In this document: piece after piece, positions 1-6,351 of the stretch
How the letters are laid out: each line of letters starts with the position of its first letter
Numbering within the stretch: position 1 is the first letter of the stretch
NCBI GenBank assembly: GCA_002477465.1
Contig: DLPV01000001.1
Span: 1 to 16,803 of the forward strand
Length of the DNA: 16,803 bases
Direction of reading: 5' to 3'
DNA from: Gammaproteobacteria bacterium UBA7449
Lineage (GTDB): Bacteria > Pseudomonadota > Gammaproteobacteria > Pseudomonadales > Pseudohongiellaceae
Notes under the pieces: generated by a model
Database searches by the model: none
What the model saw: only the letters and a program-made list of their open reading frames with translations
Told to the model about the DNA's origin: nothing
Program-made: the position numbers and the translations under genes

Positions 1-251
1 ACTGCGCTTGCGGCTGGCATCGCCTGCTCATCAGAATCGATCGATTCAGACACGGTCTTGATGTTTGCAGCGTGCAGTCCTTTAGGGCCCTCAACTGTGT
101 CGAAAGACACTAGCTGGCCTGCCTTGAGGGTTTTATATCCTTCCATGCCGATTGCGGAATAGTGAGCGAAAAGATCGTCGCCACCTTCATCGGGTAAAAT
201 AAAACCAAATCCCTTGGCATTATTAAACCACTTAACTTGCCCGGTACTCAT
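1..251 (-). CDS. cspD: CspD-like cold-shock domain protein (3' end outside window)
   Basis: A single cold-shock (OB-fold) domain protein that binds single-stranded nucleic acid. The visible N-terminal 83 codons begin MSTGQVKWFNNAKGFGFI and contain the RNP1 motif KGFGFI and an RNP2-type DLFAHYS. The 'AHYS' form and the later GYKTLKAGQ resemble CspD rather than CspA (usually VHFS). In E. coli CspD is a stationary-phase inhibitor of DNA replication; that role here is inferred by family. The reading frame runs past the usual ~74 residues into an acidic then Ala-rich tail (SDEQAMPAASA) and leaves the window without a stop, so this protein has a C-terminal extension of unknown length. The start ATG is preceded by GGAG at 7-base spacing. 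It is divergent from clpS, as in E. coli and Pseudomonas. Confidence 0.92.
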   Translation of the reverse strand, partial: MSTGQVKWFNNAKGFGFILPDEGGDDLFAHYSAIGMEGYKTLKAGQLVSFDTVEGPKGLHAANIKTVSESIDSDEQAMPAASA

Positions 252-317
252 ATGATTCTCCGTGCTTATTATTATTTCTTTTAATTATTTTGCCGTGACT
301 CCCAGCCACGAACACGA

Positions 318-346
318 CTCTTACACCATCGACAACAAAATGTCAA
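318..346 (-). promoter_or_regulatory. Candidate sigma-70 promoter of cspD
   Basis: On the minus strand a perfect -35 box TTGACA (plus positions 341-346) is followed after exactly 17 bases by TAAGAG (318-323) as a weak -10. Transcription would start near 311 and give a leader of about 60 bases, A/T-rich just before the cspD start. The -35 match is strong and the -10 is only 3 of 6, so activator dependence or another -10 register is possible. Confidence 0.5.
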
Positions 347-360
347 AAGTCCTACATTTT
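337..360. promoter_or_regulatory. Dyad AAAATGT-N10-ACATTTT, operator-like
   Basis: Perfect 7-base inverted repeat: AAAATGT at 337-343 and ACATTTT at 354-360, with 10 bases between. It covers the -35 box of the cspD promoter candidate and lies between the divergent cspD and clpS genes. A dimeric regulator could bind here and cover the -35. The regulator is unknown, and chance occurrence in A/T-rich DNA cannot be excluded. Confidence 0.4.
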
Positions 361-418
361 GCCCGGGGACAATTAAACTGGATGGGGCATTGAAACGTAG
401 AAACTAATACCCATCTAA

Positions 419-433
419 CCCAATGTTATTGGG
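419..433. repeat. Short inverted repeat CCCAAT-GTT-ATTGGG upstream of clpS
   Basis: A perfect 6-base inverted repeat with a 3-base centre, about 80 bases upstream of the clpS start codon. It could be an operator half-site pair or a small hairpin in a clpS leader. No clear sigma-70 promoter for clpS could be picked out nearby. Confidence 0.3.
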
Positions 434-511
434 ACTTGGCTGCGACCTGTCTAACACCGACAAAGCCCTTTTCTTAACCGGCAATCTGACGCAAAATAAT
501 TGAGGCTGGTT

Positions 512-931
512 ATGTCGACTCCACGCTTTGAAACACCACATATGAGTATCCACGACAAACATCTACTAGACTCAGAGATGAACAATCTGCCCATGCAGCC
601 AAACAATTCGCAAGGCGAGGGTGATAGTGATCATGACACTGGTTTTGCGGCTACCACCGAAAAGCCAAAGCTTAAACAGCCTCCGCTCTATAAAGTTATC
701 CTGATTAATGATGACTACACGCCAATGGATTTCGTGGTCGAGATTCTGCGATCGTTTTTTAACATGAACGTAGAGAAGGCAACTCAGATCATGCTAAAAG
801 TTCATACAGAGGGAAAAGGGGTGTGTGGCGTATACAGTAAGGATGTAGCAGAAACCAAGGCGGCCCAGGTAAACGATTATTCTCGAGAATGTGAACAACC
901 GCTCCTTTGTTCCGTAGAAGTTGATAGATAG
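512..931 (+). CDS. clpS: ATP-dependent Clp protease adaptor ClpS
   Basis: Adaptor that binds N-degron substrates (N-terminal Leu, Phe, Trp, Tyr) and delivers them to the ClpA N-domain for degradation by ClpAP in the cytoplasm. The core matches the family: YKVILINDDYTPMDFVVEIL with the substrate-pocket NDD, then EKATQIMLKVHTEGKGVCGV, the DVAETKAAQVN segment and a PLLCSVE end. The frame opens at a TTG at 500, but ATG 512 has a good ribosome site (GAGG, 6-base spacing), so that start was chosen (139 aa). This leaves an N-terminal extension of roughly 55 residues before the core, longer than in E. coli (106 aa total) and rich in Asp, Asn, Gln and Ser. Later ATGs (542, 578, 593) have poorer sites. 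The stop is followed in frame by TAA and TGA. clpA follows after 36 bases. Confidence 0.95.
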   Translation: MSTPRFETPHMSIHDKHLLDSEMNNLPMQPNNSQGEGDSDHDTGFAATTEKPKLKQPPLYKVILINDDYTPMDFVVEILRSFFNMNVEKATQIMLKVHTEGKGVCGVYSKDVAETKAAQVNDYSRECEQPLLCSVEVDR

Positions 932-967
932 TAATGAGCAACAGCGCTAACCCAGTCTGGATTCAGT

Positions 968-3253
968 ATGTTAAGTAAAGATTTAGAAGCTACACTCAAT
1001 TATGCATTTAAAGGTGCACGGAAAAAACGTCATGAATTCATGACGGTAGAGCACCTTTTGCTCGCGCTGCTTGATAATGAGATTGCATCAAACGTGCTCT
1101 TGGCATGCGATTGTGACCTGAGTAGATTGCGCGGCGAACTGATAGATTTTGTGGATGCGACTACTCCCCTGATCCCGGAATCGGAATCCTCGCGGGAAAC
1201 CCAGCCGACCCTGGGCTTCCAGCGTGTCCTGCAGCGCGCAGTTTTTCACGTGCAGTCTTCTGGCAAACGCGAAGTCACGGGTGCGAACGTGCTGGTGGCC
1301 ATCTTTTCTGAACAGGAAAGCCAGGCTGTTTACTTCCTGAAGCAACAGGACATAGCGCGTATCGATGTGGTGAATTACATCACTCACGGCATTTCCAAGA
1401 TTCCTGGACACGCCGGTAGCAATGAGGCCAGTCCTGAGCAACAGGAGGAAGAAACACAGGGAGAACCTTCTGCCAATCCGCTGGACAGTTTTGCAACTAA
1501 CCTGAACGCTGAAGCTGAAGCGGGGCGCATAGATCCGTTAATCGGCCGCGAGGACGAAGTGACTCGTGTGGTGCAGGTGCTGTCGCGTCGCCGCAAGAAT
1601 AACCCCTTGCTGGTGGGTGAATCCGGCGTTGGTAAGACAGCCGTGGCGGAAGGGCTTGCCAAGCTGATCGTTGAGAAACAAGTACCTGAGGTCCTTTCTG
1701 AAAGTATTATCTACTCCCTGGATCTGGGTGCATTATTAGCTGGCACCAAGTATCGAGGCGATTTCGAGAAGCGATTCAAAGCCCTATTGGCCGAGTTGAA
1801 AAAGGACGAGCATGCCGTTCTGTTTATCGATGAGATTCATACTATTATTGGGGCTGGAGCCGCATCCGGTGGCGTGATGGACGCTTCTAATCTGCTGAAG
1901 CCGGTTCTGACTTCAGGACACCTGCGCTGCATCGGATCCACCACTTATCAGGAATATCGCGGTATCTTCGAGAAAGACCGTGCCCTGTCTCGCCGCTTCC
2001 AGAAAATTGATGTGGACGAACCCGATGTCGACACCACCTACAAAATTCTCAAAGGGCTCAAATCCCGTTTTGAGGAACACCATAATCTCCGCTATAGCGA
2101 CAGTGCACTAAAAGCAGCCTCTGAGCTTGCTGGTCGTTACATAAACGATCGCTATATGCCTGACAAAGCCATTGATGTCATTGACGAAGCCGGCGCCTTT
2201 CAGCGTTTGCTGCCGCAGAGCAAGCGCAAGAAAATGATTCAAGTCACGGACATGGAAAAAGTAGTGGCCAGTATTGCCAAGATACCGCCGAAGCACGTAT
2301 CCAGTTCAGACATCGATGCGCTGAAAAACCTGGAAGGTAACCTGAAGATGGTTGTTTTTGGCCAGGACGAGGCGGTCGACTCCCTGGCGACCGCGATCAA
2401 GCTATCCCGCGCTGGCTTGAATGAACAAGAGAAACCCATTGGCTCCTTCCTGTTTTCAGGGCCTACAGGTGTGGGCAAGACTGAGGTTAGTCGCCAACTC
2501 GCCAAGATTATGGGTATAGAATTGCTTAGATTCGACATGTCTGAGTACATGGAGAGACATACTGTTTCGCGACTGATTGGCGCACCACCAGGATATGTGG
2601 GGTTTGACCAGGGCGGGCTGCTGACCGAGGCGGTGACCAAGAATCCACATTGCGTCCTGCTGCTGGATGAGATTGAAAAGGCCCACCCTGATGTGTTCAA
2701 CCTGCTGCTGCAGGTCATGGATCACGGTACTCTCACTGATAACAACGGCCGCAAGGCGGACTTCCGAAATGTCATTCTGGTGATGACCACCAATGCGGGA
2801 GCTCAGGAAATGTCCCGTGCCTCCATAGGCTTCACGGAACAAGATCACACGACCGACGGCATGGAAGTCATCAAGAAGGCCTTCACCCCGGAATTCCGCA
2901 ATCGCCTCGATGGCATCATACAATTTGGCGCACTGACCCCGGAAACTATCCGCACGGTGGTGGATAAATTTCTGATGGATCTCCAGGTGCAACTGGATGA
3001 GAAGGGTGTGCTGCTGCACGTGGACGCAACGGCACAAGACTGGTTCGTAGACAATGGCTACAGCGAATCCATGGGTGCACGCCCAATGGCGAGACTAATC
3101 CAGGAGAAACTCAAAAAGGCACTGGCAGAAGATATTCTGTTTGGTGAGCTGGCGGGTGGGGGTGATGTCTACGTGACCGCCGATAAGGATATCGAAATTG
3201 AGATTAAAGGCCGCCAGCAGAAGTCAGATAAAGCGCTTACCAAGGCTGAGTAG
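968..3253 (+). CDS. clpA: ATP-dependent Clp protease ATP-binding subunit ClpA
   Basis: AAA+ unfoldase that forms a hexamer on the ClpP peptidase and unfolds substrates, including those handed over by ClpS. The 761-residue length is normal. Order: N-domain (about 1-145, MLSKDLEATLNYAF), an acidic Gln/Glu linker (about 150-170), D1 AAA module with Walker A GESGVGKT (217-224) and Walker B VLFIDE (284-289), and D2 module with Walker A GPTGVGKT (498-505) and Walker B VLLLDE (563-568). An IGF tripeptide at 620-622 lies where the family carries its ClpP-docking loop; E. coli ClpA has IGL there, while IGF is the form in ClpX. clpP itself is not in this window. Likely co-transcribed with clpS; the ribosome site before the ATG is weak, which could suggest coupling. 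Confidence 0.97.
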   Translation: MLSKDLEATLNYAFKGARKKRHEFMTVEHLLLALLDNEIASNVLLACDCDLSRLRGELIDFVDATTPLIPESESSRETQPTLGFQRVLQRAVFHVQSSGKREVTGANVLVAIFSEQESQAVYFLKQQDIARIDVVNYITHGISKIPGHAGSNEASPEQQEEETQGEPSANPLDSFATNLNAEAEAGRIDPLIGREDEVTRVVQVLSRRRKNNPLLVGESGVGKTAVAEGLAKLIVEKQVPEVLSESIIYSLDLGALLAGTKYRGDFEKRFKALLAELKKDEHAVLFIDEIHTIIGAGAASGGVMDASNLLKPVLTSGHLRCIGSTTYQEYRGIFEKDRALSRRFQKIDVDEPDVDTTYKILKGLKSRFEEHHNLRYSDSALKAASELAGRYINDRYMPDKAIDVIDEAGAFQRLLPQSKRKKMIQVTDMEKVVASIAKIPPKHVSSSDIDALKNLEGNLKMVVFGQDEAVDSLATAIKLSRAGLNEQEKPIGSFLFSGPTGVGKTEVSRQLAKIMGIELLRFDMSEYMERHTVSRLIGAPPGYVGFDQGGLLTEAVTKNPHCVLLLDEIEKAHPDVFNLLLQVMDHGTLTDNNGRKADFRNVILVMTTNAGAQEMSRASIGFTEQDHTTDGMEVIKKAFTPEFRNRLDGIIQFGALTPETIRTVVDKFLMDLQVQLDEKGVLLHVDATAQDWFVDNGYSESMGARPMARLIQEKLKKALAEDILFGELAGGGDVYVTADKDIEIEIKGRQQKSDKALTKAE

Positions 3254-3289
3254 GCGCCAGTCCAGCGATTGAGTTCGCTTAGCGGGCGC
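3254..3289. repeat. Nested dyad in the clpA/infA convergent gap
   Basis: Two nested 5-base inverted repeats: GCGCC (3254-3258) with GGCGC (3285-3289), and AGCGA (3264-3268) with TCGCT (3275-3279). The 5-base internal loop is symmetric and the apical loop is 6 bases. It sits between convergent clpA and infA and overlaps the last infA codons. It could act as a shared terminator stem, but neither strand has a clear T-run, so this is tentative. Confidence 0.25.
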
Positions 3290-3497
3290 GGTAAGTGATA
3301 CGACCCTTGGTCAAATCGTAGGGGGTGAGTTCAACTCGCACCTGATCACCGGTAAGAATACGAATATAGTTTTTACGCATCTTGCCTGAAATGTGGGCAG
3401 TTACGATGTGTCCATTCTCTAATTTCACACGAAACATAGTATTAGGAAGGGTATCTACGACTTCACCTTCCATTTCGATTTGATCTTCCTTCGCCAT
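3279..3497 (-). CDS. infA: Translation initiation factor IF-1
   Basis: 72-residue single S1/OB-fold protein that occupies the ribosomal A site of the 30S subunit during initiation with IF-2 and IF-3. The sequence is almost canonical: MAKEDQIEMEGEVVDTLPNT, then MFRVKLENGH, ISGKMRKNYIRIL and the basic C-terminus GRITYRAR. The length equals that of E. coli IF-1. GGAG lies just before the ATG. It is downstream of bpt on the same strand with a 96-base gap and convergent with clpA, as in related genomes. Confidence 0.98.
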   Translation of the reverse strand: MAKEDQIEMEGEVVDTLPNTMFRVKLENGHIVTAHISGKMRKNYIRILTGDQVRVELTPYDLTKGRITYRAR

Positions 3498-3526
3498 CGG
3501 ATCTCCAGAGTACTTTCAGGTGGCGC

Positions 3527-3555
3527 ATTGTGCCGGATTTCAAGACGTTTCGCAA
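3527..3555 (-). promoter_or_regulatory. Candidate sigma-70 promoter of infA
   Basis: On the minus strand TTGCGA (plus positions 3550-3555) and CACAAT (3527-3532) are separated by 17 bases, each matching 4 of 6 consensus positions. It lies in the 96-base gap between bpt and infA, about 30 bases upstream of the infA start codon, and would let infA be expressed apart from the aat-bpt transcript. Confidence 0.35.
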
Positions 3556-3593
3556 AACCAAAACGCTCGCTCTAGCAGCCTCTCCGGGGCGGT

Positions 3594-4313
3594 TTACTTC
3601 GCCAACACCCAACGCCCGTTGATCAGCATCTCAAGGGGCCGAAATTTGCTCTTGTACTCCATTTTGCCGCAACCCTTAATCCAGTAGCCAAGGAATAGGT
3701 AGGGCAGCCCCAATTCCTGACACTTCTTAATCTGCCAGAGAATGGCAAAGTTGCCCAGTGAACGTTGGCTCTGGTCGGGATCAAAGAATGTGTATACCGC
3801 CGACAGTCCCTGTTCCAGAAAATCTACCACGCTGACAGCAAGTAATTCGTCCTGCTCGTAGCACAGGAAGAAGCGCGTATCGACCATCTTGGTTTTGATA
3901 AACGCTTCGTATTGCTCGAGTGAAGCAGGAAACATATCGCCGTCCAGGTGTCTCTGGTTTATATAGCGCTGGTATAATCCATAGGCAAATTCGTCAGTTA
4001 GGTCACTTTTCTCAACCATACGCAAAGATTCATTGCGGCGTAAAATACGCCTTTGACTGCGATTGAATTGAAATTCCGCAACCGGCACTCGGCAGGAAAT
4101 ACAGGCCTGACAAAAATCACAGTCAGGCCGATACAGGTGAGCTCCGCTGCGGCGATAACCCAAATCACTGAGTTTGCTATTGAGAGCCTTGTCTATAACG
4201 AGATCAGGATCCACGAATACCGTGGCGGCCTGTTCCGAGTCCTTGTAGCTGCAGGGATGAGGCGAGGTGCGAAACAGCCGCACCGAGCTGATAATTTTGT
4301 TGTTAGATTGCAT
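3594..4313 (-). CDS. bpt: Aspartate/glutamate leucyltransferase (Bpt, ATE family)
   Basis: Aminoacyl-tRNA-protein transferase of the ATE fold. Bacterial members of this length (about 235-250 aa) transfer Leu from Leu-tRNA to N-terminal Asp or Glu (EC 2.3.2.29), creating primary N-degrons for ClpS. The N-terminal half has C21 and a cysteine cluster C65, C68, C71, C74 within the block RPDCDFCQACISCRVPV; such clusters are proposed to bind metal or an Fe-S centre in this family. The C-terminal GNAT-like half contains SAVYTFFDPDQSQRSLGNFA and the end motif GCGKMEYKSKFRPLEML. Some databases name it arginyltransferase; the bacterial type is better called leucyltransferase. The start codon overlaps the end of aat by 11 bases, so the two are probably translated together. 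Confidence 0.93.
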   Translation of the reverse strand: MQSNNKIISSVRLFRTSPHPCSYKDSEQAATVFVDPDLVIDKALNSKLSDLGYRRSGAHLYRPDCDFCQACISCRVPVAEFQFNRSQRRILRRNESLRMVEKSDLTDEFAYGLYQRYINQRHLDGDMFPASLEQYEAFIKTKMVDTRFFLCYEQDELLAVSVVDFLEQGLSAVYTFFDPDQSQRSLGNFAILWQIKKCQELGLPYLFLGYWIKGCGKMEYKSKFRPLEMLINGRWVLAK

Positions 4314-5025
4314 CGATAGCTAGTTGAAAATCATCATCAAATTTCCATGGGCCTGGCTGGAGATCATAGGCCGACAGATCGCGTAACTGAACGCAGAAAT
4401 TGTGGCGACTGATTTCTTCCGCCCCCATCGAGAGCAAATGCTGAGAGCTCACCTGACAATCAATTAGCCCAAACTGCCATCGCTGAAGTTGTAGCGCCAG
4501 GGCAATCAATGCAATCTTGGAGGCATTGGCTTGCCTGCTGAACATCGATTCGCCAAAGAATACCTTACCCAGAGCTACCCCATAGAGTCCACCAACAATT
4601 GCCGAACCGGCCCACACCTCAATAGAGTGGGCAAGCCCCAACTCATGAAGCTGGATATAGGCTGCCTGCATTTCATCAGTGATCCAGGTTCCCGCTGCGC
4701 TATCCCGCTCCGACTTGCAGCTGTGAATAACAGCTGCAAAATATGTATCCATGGTAATCAGATAGGGTTGTTTCCTGATTAGCTTTCTCATGCTGCGCGA
4801 AATCTTCACGTGTTCGGGATACAGCACTAATCTGGGGTCCGGGGACCACCAGAGCACGGGTTGCCCCATTTCGAACCAGGGAAAGATACCCTGGCTGTAG
4901 GCTGTCACCAGCCAATCTGAAGACAGTTTCCCTCCTGCCGCAAGCAGACCATCCGGGTCCGCCAATGCGGTTTCGACAGGCGGAAACGCCGGTTCCGCAT
5001 CGGGGTCGAGCCAGGGCAGGGGCAT
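4303..5025 (-). CDS. aat: Leucyl/phenylalanyl-tRNA--protein transferase
   Basis: Transfers Leu or Phe from tRNA to proteins with N-terminal Lys or Arg (EC 2.3.2.6), making N-degrons read by ClpS. At 240 aa it is typical. Family blocks are in order: DPDGLLAAGG, YSQGIFPWF, WWSPDPR, ISRSMRKLI, GTWITDEM, ELGLAHSIEVW, VGGLYGV, FFGESMFS, ASKIAL and LIDCQ. A few extra residues (around SCKSERDSAAG) precede GTWIT compared with E. coli. It follows trxB after 41 bases and overlaps bpt, so trxB-aat-bpt may be one transcript. Confidence 0.97.
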   Translation of the reverse strand: MPLPWLDPDAEPAFPPVETALADPDGLLAAGGKLSSDWLVTAYSQGIFPWFEMGQPVLWWSPDPRLVLYPEHVKISRSMRKLIRKQPYLITMDTYFAAVIHSCKSERDSAAGTWITDEMQAAYIQLHELGLAHSIEVWAGSAIVGGLYGVALGKVFFGESMFSRQANASKIALIALALQLQRWQFGLIDCQVSSQHLLSMGAEEISRHNFCVQLRDLSAYDLQPGPWKFDDDFQLAIDAI

Positions 5026-5066
5026 CAGCTTAATGGCATAAGGGTAGCGCTCTCAGACTTGACCTA

Positions 5067-6014
5067 TCAGTCGTCGAGAAATTTCTCCGCATCCAGCGCC
5101 GCCATGCATCCAAAGCCAGCGCTGGTTACTGCCTGGCGATAAACCTGATCGGCAATATCGCCAGCCGCGAATACGCCCTGCACGCTGGTCTGGGTTGCCA
5201 TGCCGCCTAGCCCGGTACTCACCACTACGTAGCCGTTTTTCATTTCCAACTGGTCTTTGAATATCTCTGAATTCGGCACGTGACCAATGGCGATGAATAC
5301 GCCATCTACAGCAAGATCGGTCGCTTCACCGCTGGCAGCATGTTTAATGCGGGCACCGGTGACACCCATATCGTCACCTATAACTTCGTCCAACACGTGA
5401 TCCCACAGAATTGTTACTTTCCCTTCATCGACTCGCTCAAATAGTTTCTTCTGCAGAATCTTTTCGGCACGCAGCGCATCTCTGCGGTGCACAAGGGTGA
5501 CATGGGAACAGATATTTGACAGGTAGAGAGCTTCCTCAACAGCAGTATTGCCGCCTCCGATTACGGCAACTGGCTTGTTTCGATAGAAAAAACCGTCGCA
5601 GGTGGCACAGGCGCTGACGCCTTTACCCATGAATGCCTGTTCCGATTCAAGCCCGAGGTATTGGGCTGAGGCGCCAGTGGCAATGATCAACGCATCACAG
5701 CTATAGGTGGCGGAGTCGCCACTCAGCTTGAAGGGTCTCTGGTTCAGCTCTACTGCATTGATATGATCAAAAATAACCTGAGTATCAAAGCGCTCCGCAT
5801 GATTTTTCATTCTCTCCATCAAATCGGGACCCTGTAAACCCTCCACATCACCAGGCCAATTATCTACGTCCGTGGTAGTCGTTAACTGACCACCTTGAAT
5901 GAGACCGGTAATAAGCACGGGATCCAGATTCGCGCGCGCAGCATAAACTGCCGCGGTATAGCCCGCTGGTCCTGAACCTAGAATGATGAGGCGATGGTGC
6001 TGAACGTCTGACAT
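5067..6014 (-). CDS. trxB: Thioredoxin reductase (NADPH)
   Basis: Low-molecular-weight flavoprotein that reduces thioredoxin with NADPH (EC 1.8.1.9) in the cytoplasm. At 315 aa it is standard. FAD-binding GSGPAG is at residues 13-18, the redox-active CATC at 136-139, the NADPH-binding GGGNTAVEEA from 153 with HRR at 176-178, and a second FAD motif near the C-terminus (GVFAAGDIAD) precedes the RQAVTSAGFGCMAAL helix. The start has AGGAAG 8 bases upstream. TAGAAT on the minus strand about 70 bases upstream is a plausible -10 for this gene, without a good -35. Confidence 0.98.
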   Translation of the reverse strand: MSDVQHHRLIILGSGPAGYTAAVYAARANLDPVLITGLIQGGQLTTTTDVDNWPGDVEGLQGPDLMERMKNHAERFDTQVIFDHINAVELNQRPFKLSGDSATYSCDALIIATGASAQYLGLESEQAFMGKGVSACATCDGFFYRNKPVAVIGGGNTAVEEALYLSNICSHVTLVHRRDALRAEKILQKKLFERVDEGKVTILWDHVLDEVIGDDMGVTGARIKHAASGEATDLAVDGVFIAIGHVPNSEIFKDQLEMKNGYVVVSTGLGGMATQTSVQGVFAAGDIADQVYRQAVTSAGFGCMAALDAEKFLDD

Positions 6015-6351
6015 GGAGTGCTTCCTGGGTAGTTGAGAGGCGCGCGGCTCAAATCAATGTTGAGACTGCCGACCGGTTTTTAAAGTCTAGTCAGCTATTC
6101 TACCCAGAAGCGCACAGCTTGAGCAGCTCTGAAGCGGAATGGACGGTGAATTTCGATTAATGTCGATCGGCCCCCATTTGCTCTTTTCGGTCTTAATACT
6201 CTGGCGCATGCGCCCGATAACCTAAGGATAAGTTGAAGAGTTTTGGGCAGGGAGAGGAGCCCAGGCTGGAGAAAACAGTTGCACTGAGAAACGGCAGCTC
6301 ATCGCCTATCTCGAATCCTTCGTATAAACTATCCCCAGGTATCTGAATAAA
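6015..6351. other. Divergent trxB/ftsK intergenic region with a 12-base palindrome
   Basis: 337 bases without a recognisable gene; lrp, which sits here in E. coli, is absent. It should hold the promoters of both trxB and ftsK. The clearest structure is the perfect palindrome GGCGCATGCGCC at 6203-6214. A weaker inverted repeat CTCAA/TTGAG lies near 6050-6066. TATAAA at 6323-6328 could be an ftsK -10, but no good -35 is at the right distance. No LexA-type CTG-N10-CAG box was noticed by eye. Confidence 0.5.

Noticed and set aside
497..502. TTAACC-N17-TAATTG as clpS promoter
   Set aside because: The -10 would lie on the clpS ribosome site and force a leaderless transcript, so it is unlikely to be the promoter.
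2239..3054. Long minus-strand open frames inside clpA
   Set aside because: They are out-of-frame shadows of the strongly conserved clpA D2 region, with Ser/Cys/Arg-rich composition and no family pattern.
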